Shown: piece by piece, positions 52,601 to 62,001 of the stretch
How positions within the stretch are numbered: position 1 is the stretch's first letter
Layout: each line of letters begins with the position of its first letter
Source: Hyperoplus lanceolatus
Taxonomy: Eukaryota; Chordata; Actinopteri; Uranoscopiformes; Ammodytidae
Direction: 5' to 3'
DNA: 64,000 nt
NCBI GenBank assembly: GCA_026929865.2
Contig: CM049418.1
Location: 12,815,001 to 12,879,000 of the forward strand
Made by a program: the position numbers and the translations under genes
The notes under the pieces: model-generated
Told to the model about the DNA's origin: nothing
Database searches by the model: none
Seen by the model: only the letters and a program-made list of their open reading frames with translations

Positions 52601-53326
52601 TCAGTACTTGCCCAACTCCTCGATGCTTCTGATGACCATCACTTTTGCCTCCTCTGGAGTATCGCCGTTGAGTTTGATGAACACTTTGCAGTTCCTCGTC
52701 CAGGTTTGTTGAATCTTCTTGTTTTTTCTCAGATCGCGTGCTACTTTGGCTATGTCAGCATTGCGTTTGACAAGGTGCTCGTTCATGTAAACATCCGTCC
52801 CCTTCAGCTTCTTCCACTCCTTCAGCAGTGCGATTTTGTGCTTTCTGTTAGTGAATCTCAGGATAACTCTCGGGGAGTCGGGTCGCTGATATCTGTTATC
52901 CTTGCTGCGCTCCATTTTGCGCTTTCTCATGGGCAGCGGGTGACAAGCCTCTATGTGGTTGCAGTCAAGGTGGATGTTATTAGCCTGTAGAAAGGCTACC
53001 ACCTGTTGCTCCGCAGAAGCCACATCTTCCTCATCTGGCTCTGTCAGGGACCCGTTGTCAGTGGCCACTGCTCGTGCGAATGACCGGGGTCGGATGCAAA
53101 GCCCAGAGATGACAACATCATTGATCCGCGAATACTGCTCCAGATCCGTCATCCTGTCGTCCAGCTCTCTGATTTTCTCATCTCTTTTCTTGTTCTCTGT
53201 GTCGATGACGGTCAACTTCTCGAGCAGTCTGTGAATCTCGATCTGCCCCTCCTGCATAGCAGCCACTTCATCTCTCAGAGCATCGATGATTTTCTTCAGT
53301 TCACCGTAGTCCACCTTGGGGGGCAT
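52601..53326 (-). CDS. LINE ORF1 protein (coiled coil, RNA-binding type)
   Basis: Intact 241-aa ORF from an ATG (MPPKVDYGELKKI). The frame is open further upstream, but only from a GTG. Residues about 10-75 are a charged heptad-like coiled coil (ELKKIIDALRDEVAAMQ ... RELDDRMTDLEQYSR). The rest is basic and ends in a small fold containing VILRFTNRKHKIALLKEWKK and CKVFIKLNGDTPEEAKVMV, similar in layout to L1 ORF1-type RNA-binding proteins. In LINEs ORF1 coats the element RNA and acts as a nucleic-acid chaperone. It ends TGA one base before the ORF2 ATG. The absence of stops suggests a fairly young copy. Confidence -1.
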   Translation of the reverse strand: MPPKVDYGELKKIIDALRDEVAAMQEGQIEIHRLLEKLTVIDTENKKRDEKIRELDDRMTDLEQYSRINDVVISGLCIRPRSFARAVATDNGSLTEPDEEDVASAEQQVVAFLQANNIHLDCNHIEACHPLPMRKRKMERSKDNRYQRPDSPRVILRFTNRKHKIALLKEWKKLKGTDVYMNEHLVKRNADIAKVARDLRKNKKIQQTWTRNCKVFIKLNGDTPEEAKVMVIRSIEELGKY

Positions 53327-53600
53327 AGCCGCGGCGCTGGCGTTTGTAGCCGAAAAGGCTAGCTGCGTCAGCTGCACGTTGCTCTTTAAGACGGGCCACG
53401 CCGGGGATAGAGTCTTGCTGTACGAATGTGACCAGAGGGTTCGGGCTCTTAGTAAAAGAGTGTTCCCGCTCTGAGAAGGCAGTCCAGGGCAACTTTCACC
53501 TACTAGCTCCTAGCTTAGCGGAGCTAGGATAGTTAGCCGGCTTCCACTCCCAGTCCCAGGCTCAAAACAAGCCCCGCAGTTCTGCTGAACTCATCCGAGA

Positions 53601-56510
53601 TTTAACAATGCACTTATTATCCACAGGCAAAGATATTTCATCGTTGTGAATGTTTCATTCTTCCTTTCCCTCAGCCAATGGCACAACCTTGCCATTGAAG
53701 GTAGACTGTCAAACTATAGGGATAGACATACTGTATATGAACATACAAATCCAAACCTGGGAGCTGGCTCAATCACAATGACGTTCTACTGTTCACCAAT
53801 GAGTTGCTTCACAGAAGGCAAAGAGGGAGTTAGGAGCCTTGCTGATGTGCACCTTATCATACATTTTTCTTTGTGTCCAAATCCTTTCATCATCTTAAGT
53901 GATTAGACCCGCCAATGTTGAAGCGATGAGCTGCTCTATTATGCCTCCCGGTTCTGCTGATTGTGCAAGTGATAACTGTCCCATTAAAACTTTCAGGGCA
54001 GGGAACTCTTTTACCCCACTGAGAGAGCCTGAGGTATAGGCCTTAAAGTGTCAGTTATTGTGGCCCTGTAAAGACTACTGAGATGCTGTAAACCTTGCAC
54101 GCCACATGAATGCTCCAAAGTCTCCCTCTTTATTGACCTCCACTTGTACCTCCAAGGTTCAGTTGGAGTTTACTGTCATGAGTGAACACACTGCTATGAA
54201 GTGTGATTGTTGTATTGTCCATGCAGCAGCACTAAGTGATGCATTGACATTATGCAATTCATGCATTGCATCATTTTCTTTATTACCAAATCACAAGTCA
54301 AATTGGGTTTTATGGAGCCATATTCCTTTAGCCGAGCAGGATTATTGCTAGAAAGAAGCCTCTGATTTAGGCACTCTTAGACTTTAGTTACAAAAATAAT
54401 TATTTGCAGAAGGATTTACTATGCCTCAAAGAACACATTTTGTTATATACAAAGGCTCCTAAAAAGTACCTTGCAGGCATAGTTAAATCCTGCACCCATC
54501 TTCAAGGGCTGTAAACGAAAGTACAACAATGATTTTCCATTTTACCGTCTGCTGATTTTAATTGAAACCTGTACCGAGCATCATTACGATTACTTTAATC
54601 AATACTAATTATTGATGGGGTATGTTAAACTTGCAACACCGCTCCGTTGAGTTCCATAACAGAATAGAGAATGAGGTGGGTTTTCTTCTGCACAGTAGCA
54701 TGTGTGAACTTGGATGGGGCCTTCAAAATATTCCCCATCAACGGGTGTTCATATCTGACAAATAATGGTGACAGTGACAGGCCTTTGCCAGATGACTCAC
54801 ACTGAGCAACACAGGGTGATGTAGCGGCCGTCATATCAGTGATAATTGAAATAAATCTAACTTTGACAAGGGCAAGGGACAGCATGGTAGCCAGAAAGTT
54901 TCTACACAAACTCAAGTAGCTCGATTTATTTAGTTGCACTATAGTTAAAGGAAGCGTTCCCAATGTCTACATTGCAGAAGTAGGACAAGGAAGAAATATC
55001 ATATCATTTTACATCCTGTCCAATGTCATCTTTGAGGTTGGACCAATGCAACTGTTCTCATCAATGCATTTCAATTGGCAAGGCTCACCGACACTTGTCA
55101 ATACATTTCATGAAGTTGGCGGCAAGTATCTTCGCGGCCATGTAAGCCTTGCAGGAAGGGGGCAGCAAGAGGTGAGTGAGTAGGGGTCAATGGAATAGAG
55201 CAGAATACAGTGTGCTGATAAGTACAAGGACAAAAAGGGGGATGGAGTTAGAAGAGAGTGAGAGAAAGAGAAAAAGGCCTTGGCCGAGGGCAAACTGCTG
55301 ATAGAACACACTTGAAATAAGGAGGGTGTCATCTTACTGAGGGAAATAAAAATAGAGATTGAGGGAACCGAGGATGAGGACAAAGACACCAACAATCCGC
55401 TCCGTCTTCTTTTATAGGATCTCGAGTGTGGGGAAAGGTTAACACAGTGCCATATAAGGGAGGCAAACATTCACTGAATACCCAACCAATGGATTATTTT
55501 ACAGTTGAGCAAGCAGAGGTTGGGAAAATGAGATTTAAGGTCATCAGAAAAGTGCACACTCTGTCTTTCGTGCAGTGCACTCTCAGTTGACTTAAAGTAA
55601 AACATGATTGTTGATACATCTCAAAGGGAGGAGAGTGGTGGCATGAATACAATGTTACAATTACAGATGTGGAATGAAGGCGATGTTGGAGAAAACTAAT
55701 CCATAATAGATCAGCTTTTGCCATTTCATTGCATCGACTTTTCTTCTTTCATCGACTGTGACTCGACTCTTTCAAAAGAGAATTTCAGCTTCCCTGTTTG
55801 AGGCTGGGACGAATTCGCATTGAATTCTTGGAAACACAAAACCTGAAATCGAAAGGACAACTCATAGAGCCCGACTCAAAAGGCCACTGAGACCTTGAAA
55901 TGACGCACGTAAATTAAAAACTCATGCTGTTTGGTATTTATCAACTTTTGGCATGCCAGGTTTTTAATTATATACTCATTTCAAAAGGACTGGGTATTCC
56001 AAGCCAATGGATTTTCTTGATTTTCAATTACATTTTTCTGTCTTCACAGTTCATCCCTGAGAGACTATTAGATCAGAACCTGTATAGATCTCTTTTGTTA
56101 GAGCATGTGAATTGGTGGCTAGATGTGTTGGTCTAATGTGTGCATTTGGGGCAGCCTCAGCCGCTGTAGCTGACAGCGTACCGAAGACTCATTGGCAGCT
56201 CCACTCACCCATTCACAGCAGTCCTCCGACATTCATCAGCCTGGGAAACAACATTTCTGTATTTCCTTCTGATAATGAGAGCTGAATCGCGTCAGACTGC
56301 AGCAAAAGGCTGATTGTGCTTTATTCAGCTTTTTGCCATACTTTTTTTTCCTTTGCATTTTCTTCATTGTATTATTTTTTGTTCTGCATCCTTGGCATAA
56401 AGGCATATGGGAACATAGCACAATGATAGTTACTGTTGAATGAAGTTATTTTCTCCAGGGAAAGAAAGGTTTAGACAGGTCACTACTGTGTTCTCTACAC
56501 ATGCCTCCTC

Positions 56511-56559
<49 letters not shown>

Positions 56560-57675
56560 ACTCTCCAAGAAAAACAGTGATTCACACACTATTAGAAGAT
56601 GGTCCCACCATCTTTTAATTATTTGGCCAATTCATCTCCAATATAGACACTGGAAAAAAAATAAAATAAAAACTATAAAAGCAATAAAAAGCTTGTGGCA
56701 GAAAATAGCGTAGATGTGTTGGATTGAGTGTTAGAAAATAGATTTATCCCATGTCTCAGTAGGATTTTATTGAATCACTCTATTTAGAAAGAATAGAGGA
56801 GGGAGAGACAGAGAAAGAGGGCTTGAATTATTGGTGAGAGGCTTCTGCTCGGGTGTATCTCTCGCCTCCATAACCCTGCAAACACACAGTTTTCTCATTG
56901 GATAATAATAGCATCTACATTCTAACGGAATGCTAATCGAGCAAGTAAATGGTAGCACATTATTCTTGGTGAAGTTCAAGACCTGCTAATTTGATTTAGC
57001 ATCCGAGTGGAACAGGGTTTAATAGGCCTCAAGTACAACAGCACATGCAGAATTACAACTGGCACGCTGGTTATGCCCATGATGTATCCATATATGTTGC
57101 TCCGTTCTGAAATCAAGAAAATTGTGAAACGCAGCTAAAATGAATATATTTAAGATTTATTCCCCCACTGTAAAGCTGCTCACCCAAGTGTGAAAGGCTC
57201 ATGCATACCGTGGATTTAGCCCTAATGTGGTACACATCATTCATTATTTTTTGATAACTTAATTACCTCAAGTCATAATGACCCATTCCACAATGATGTG
57301 CAAGCTCACAGGATCATGACTATCCATCAGTGTTTTACACCAGTCAGAGGACAATTTAATTCCAGATGGCCTTCAACCAATGTTAGATTGTATCCAAGTG
57401 TCAAAGAAACGTGCCCTGCGCTGCCAGTGAACAGTGCTTTAGAATTGCTGGATCAAATGTTTTTAGGAGGCCTCCTAAAGCACTCTGTGCTGACACATTT
57501 ATGCATTATATTCATTGAGAGACTCACCAGCCAAATGTATTGGCGTTTGGCTTGCAGGTGGTGTTAATTTGGATGCCTAATCATTAAACACAGTCCACAT
57601 TGCCATTACCTCGTCCTAGTAGTACCATTTGGTGCAGCTGAACTGTCAAGTGATTAATTGTTTTCGACAGCACAT
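53601..57675. other. non-coding region
   Basis: No supported gene. The stretch 55130-55450 is purine-rich on the plus strand. There is a CT tract (56514-56556). The stretch 56930-57570 is complex, AT-rich and non-repetitive and may contain conserved sequence. No tRNA, SINE or transposon border was recognised. Confidence -1.
56514..56556 (+). repeat. (CT)n microsatellite
   Basis: A 43-bp CT tract. Confidence -1.
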
Positions 57676-57679
57676 TTAA

Positions 57680-58797
57680 AGGGGACATATTATGAAAAAC
57701 CAAACATTGCCGGTGTTTGGGCACACTGTTTAGGTTATTGGCGTCCCTACCAGCACACACAAGCTTCAAAAAGACAAATATGTCAGTTTCTTCTGGGACA
57801 CTTATTTCGAAAAAGGGGGGATTTGAAGGTTTCTTCCAAAAAACACCGACTGATGACGAAATCGGTCGATTTTCATTATCATAAATAATCCCACGGGAAA
57901 GCTCACCAGAAACTCGGCAGTTGATTGGCAAATCAAGACGCCCCGTTGGTAACCACACACACACCTGGCTGAGCCTCCACTCGCTCATGCAACAACAGAG
58001 GAGAAGCAAGCTGCAGTGTGAGCTCAACCTCAAGCTACCATCACACCCCAGCCTCGAAGCACACTAGGGCTGAATGGATTTACTTCATTTTTTGTTAGGC
58101 TATCTCCAGCAAAGGTTTGCAATCTGTTAGTGTGATCAAAGCCTTTTTACTGGAGTGTGGAGGAGACTGTGCCAGGAAGACTGAGAGACACCATCCGTCC
58201 GAAATGTAAGTAGTCCTATTTTGAAAATAATTCTGTCCGTTTGTTAGTTCAATGGCTGTAATGTGCTTTATTTTATCCCTCCTAAAATAACCAACACCGA
58301 CTGAAATGAGAGAATGCGGGGTTTAGTCGTTATCATTAGCGCCCGCTAGCTTTACCGTTAGCTTTATGCTAACGGTTAGAGCTGTGAGTCTTTTGCAGTG
58401 ACTGTTATTTGGCTCTTTTGTGAGCTCACGTTAGTGGTAGAAATGAAGCTAAACATGTTTACATTGGTCTCCATGCTGCATTGGCCAAAAGTAAACAAAA
58501 CTGACAGCTGGGCGTGTGCCATGCCCATGTAGGTAGGTATAGAGTAAATGAGCAGGGCGGTGCATGCACGCCCATGTAGATCTGACCAGTCAGAGCAGAC
58601 TAGTATTTTTGCGAAGGGGGGTAAGCTGTCAAAACCAACCTTTTGAGATAGAGGGCAGAGAAGGCTGGAAAAGGCGATGAATAAATGGGAAATGGTTGAA
58701 AACTATTGGGTTTTTTGAACAATAAACCATGAAAACCTTTTCTAGTAGACCTTGGAAATACACATTTAAAACCGAGATTTTGCATAATATGTCCCCT
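57680..58797. mobile_element. non-autonomous DNA transposon with TTAA target duplication
   Basis: Perfect 15-bp inverted ends AGGGGACATATTATG are flanked by TTAA on both sides (57676-57679 and 58798-58801). The similarity continues for a few more bases. The 1118-bp interior has no transposase frame. It does contain GC-richer sequence with a good splice donor (CCGAAAT|GTAAGT, GT at 58206), as expected if the promoter and first exon of an autonomous parent were kept. A TTAA target fits the piggyBac or Kolobok classes; the ends alone do not decide. Confidence -1.
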
Positions 58798-58801
58798 TTA
58801 A

Positions 58802-59644
58802 AGGTCTCTAGCATTATGTGAAGGAAATCCCTTGATGGTACGTTTGCACTTTTGTTCTTGAATACTGTTTGACATTTGATTTTTAATATTTATCACCAAC
58901 ATAGCGCAATATGATGAAATTCCTTTCACCATAAAATAGCAGAAGATGGGGACCTGACAGTGACATTCCCCCGTGGGGGACATTCTCTCCCATTCATATG
59001 TAACCCCCTCTGGGTGTAATCGCCAAAGGTTGGCCCTGCAGATATCCAAATGCCACCAGGGGAGGATTTTTAATTATGAATCGACCTGTGGAAACCTATG
59101 GATCTCAGATCTCAGACTGCCATGAGGAACACCGATCGCCTTGGGCAATAAAAAATAAACAGGTAGGCATTCTCTTATGCCTGGGGAGGGCCGTAGGTCT
59201 ACTGCGTCAACCTTAAATCAGCTGCCAAAACATGCACACACCTAGAGGACAGACGCTGGGAGGAGATTTACCAGTATTGAAAGGGGTTCAAAAAGCAGCA
59301 TTTTCAGCTCAGCATTACTTCATTGTTCGAAGTCTATTTAATAGTGACGGATTTCGTGTTGATTTAACTGAATTAGATGTGGTTGGTTATTTATACAAGC
59401 CAGAGCACACCGAGCATGAAAGTGCAGAAGGATGCCATTTCAGCAGCAATACAGGCTTTAAGTCAGGTATTGTGGGCCATGAGGACGTAAAACCTGCAGG
59501 TTTATCACCAGTTTCAAGACAGCAATACTGCTAGCCAGAATAATAAAGTCTGCCTTGGTGGCAGCAGCTTTCTTGAGGGGACGATAAAGACTTAGTCGCT
59601 CAGGGCTAACAGGGCTAGCCAACAGAAAACCCTGCTGCAAACCA
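58802..59644. other. non-coding gap between transposons
   Basis: Unique-looking sequence. A 100-codon open frame (59232-59534) has no recognisable domain and is probably chance. Nothing else is supported. Confidence -1.
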
Positions 59645-59894
59645 GGTGCTATTAGGGTTGCAAAGGGGTGGAAAGTTTCCGGTAAATTACCGGAAACTTT
59701 CCACGGGAACTTTCGCTCGGGAATTTTGGGAATATTCAAAATTGGAAATTATAGGAATTAACTAAATGACGGTAACTTAAATGATTTTTTTTTCATACAA
59801 ACATAAATCTAAACATTTAAACACTATGTTTGTTCATAGGCAGACATCCATGCAAAATAATACAATTAAAAAACATTACATTTGAACAGATTTA

Positions 59895-60612
59895 GGGGAG
59901 AGTGGCCTAAGTTGTGCCACTTTTTACTCAAAGTGACTTTAAAGTGAGGCCTTGACAGTAAAGTCTCCTACTCAAATATATACATATATTTCAGGGTGTT
60001 GTGCATCCCCGACAATAAAAACTTTGGATCTGGAATAAACTGTTGACGAAATATAGCTTTCGGAAAAAAGTTGTCTTGTGGCACAACTTGCCCCCGGTGT
60101 GGTGTAAGTTGTGCCATTGGAGAAAATACCATGGGGTAAATTGTGCCATTGATATATATCTTATAAACTGTATTGCAAGACACATCCATTACTTACTCCA
60201 CTTACTTAAAACTCACCTAGGCTCTTTGGCACAAATCACCTCAACCCCAGAATTTTGGATAATAAGCATGATGCAGCAGTTTAGGGCTGACATCGTCCTA
60301 ATTATATAGACACAAAGTGTAGCATACTAAAGCACTAAAACATGTGTCAAATGTTTTCAAACTTGTCTATAATTGTTCAGACACAATAATCAAAAAACAT
60401 TGATCATGGAAATTTTACTTTGAAAGGCAAAACACAGTTTTTTGAGCTTAAATGTGCTTATATCTTGTTCCATGTTTCTCCCTTCTTTACAGGATGAGTC
60501 AAATGGATGGCTCTTCTTAAATATGTGGTCACATTTCCAATTTCTTCTATGGTTATCTAGAAACAATGGGTGGCACAAGTTGCCCACTGGCACAACTTAG
60601 GCCACTCTCCCC
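59895..60612. mobile_element. TA-target DNA transposon (pogo-like, copy B), inside hAT
   Basis: Ends GGGGAGAGTGGCCTAAGTTG... and the inverse are flanked by TA (59893-59894 and 60613-60614). Its body closely matches copy A, but terminal and internal motifs are of the form AAGTTGTGCC where copy A has GATTTGTGC. Internal inverted pair GGCACAACTT and AAGTTGTGCC lies at 60080-60089 and 60106-60115. One internal site (60228-60240, GGCACAAATCACC) keeps the copy-A form. There is no LINE tail and no transposase remnant. Confidence -1.
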
Positions 60613-61075
60613 TATTTGTAAGAAGAGCTTTATCAAGTTTTGATTATTTTATGAACAATCAATAACTTCGCTGAACAACAAAAAGATGCATGTTGAGTAA
60701 AATTTTACTCATCTGTCTGACCCATGGGGTCTGACTCCACCCATTCAATGAATAAAGTCAAATGCCCCCCATGTGATGGAGGAATGCACAGTGCATGTAG
60801 GGGGTGTGGCCTCAGTACCCCTGCAGTAGGATGTGTGCTATGTGCAATTTTCCTAGTGTACTTGCATAAAATCTGGTTGTTTTAGTCAAGATTATGCTAA
60901 AATATATTGTCCCCAACTATATTTAAAATCACAGTTTAAGCCTCTGTAAACCTGGTCTAGCAAAAACAAATTTATGATATCAAGTTGGGTGTCTCAATAA
61001 ACTTTAAAAAACAATCTGATTTGAAATGAAATGTTCATAAATATATTAAAACTTTGTGTAAAAAACTGTTTTTAC

Positions 61076-61201
61076 TAGGGCTGTCAAGCGATTAAAAAAA
61101 TTAATCTAATTAATTACAGGCTCTGTGATTAATTAATCTAAATTAATCGCATACTTTTATGACACTTTTATACCTGTTTATTAACAGCTGTATAGCCTGC
61201 T

Positions 61202-61243
<42 letters not shown>

Positions 61244-61798
61244 TCTCTCTCTCTCCGTCTCTCGTAACTTCTGTCTCCACAACAGACAGCGCTGCACTGC
61301 CACAGATGCTTATGCCGATTCATTCACCATCGTCGTACTCATAGGCAAAAATATTGAGAGACACACACGCACACGCGCACACACACACACACACACGCAC
61401 ACACGTTTACGCAGACGACGAGACAGCTAGCAAACAAAATTGAGACACGGGGAGAAAGATTGAGAGATAGTGTTTTGAACCTAGCCTACATTGTTGCACC
61501 CACTAAATCAATAATGCACAGACACTGGCTGCGGAGAATAAAGTAAGATGTCTTCCTACCTTCATGCTTATTAAACCGTCTATAGAGCCCTCGGCCCCCT
61601 GCTTCTCTCTTTACTTTTCTCCATTTCACCCGCGCGGGCTGTGTCTGCTTCAGGTGCAGCTCGGAGTAGCAACGCACCACTTTTGCACCGGGTCAAAGGG
61701 TATTATAGAAGTGCGACTAATCTGCGTTAATTTTTTTAATCGCGTTAATTTTTCTGTGATTAATTAATCGAAATTAACGCGTTAATTTGACAGCCCTA
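61076..61798. mobile_element. hAT-type non-autonomous transposon nested in the larger hAT
   Basis: Inverted ends TAGGGCTGTCAA are flanked by a perfect 8-bp target duplication GTTTTTAC (61068-61075 and 61799-61806). AT-rich ends with ATTAATCG repeats and a GC-richer centre with a CT tract are typical of a common fish hAT family. The 723-bp element has no transposase. Confidence -1.
61204..61255 (+). repeat. (CT)n microsatellite inside nested hAT
   Basis: A CT tract of about 52 bp with one CA and one CG interruption. Confidence -1.
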
Positions 61799-62001
61799 GT
61801 TTTTACAGTCTAGAACGTTTGTCTGGACTGAAATAACATAGTTGGGTGAATTTAGTGCATTGGGTTGCTTTAAATTTATTAAATTCCCGTTTATTCCCGT
61901 TAATTCCCAAAATTCCCGTTAATTCCCATAAATTCCCGTTAATTCCCATGGAAAGTTTCCAACTTTGAAAATTCCCAGAATTTTGCAACCCTAGGTGCTA
62001 T

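Larger units (their letters stand above)
47815..53600 (-). mobile_element. CR1/L2-group LINE retrotransposon, near complete, interrupted
   Basis: It runs from a 5' leader (about 53600-53327) through ORF1 and ORF2 to an AT-rich 3' UTR. The end is AAATAAACTAAAATCAAATC followed by (TCAAA)n-like repeats, seen on the plus strand as TTTGAT repeats at 47819-47850. The 3' UTR is split by a 1.1-kb DNA transposon (48252-49375) inside an AT microsatellite. With this removed the LINE is about 4.7 kb. The two-ORF layout, APE endonuclease and short tandem 3' tail fit the CR1/L2 group. The exact clade is uncertain. Confidence -1.
59653..61993. mobile_element. hAT-type DNA transposon, host to two nested insertions
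   Basis: Inverted ends TAGGGTTGCAAA are flanked by a perfect 8-bp target duplication GGTGCTAT (59645-59652 and 61994-62001), the hAT signature. The left end carries a 37-nt palindrome (59668-59704). The right end carries repeated AATTCCCGTT units (about 61883-61950), probable subterminal transposase sites. The interior has no transposase. The 2341 bp include copy B (59895-60612) and a second hAT (61076-61798), leaving about 900 bp of its own. Confidence -1.

Noticed and set aside
59232..59534. 100-codon frame between transposons
   Set aside because: No domain, low coding character and no splice context that I can support.
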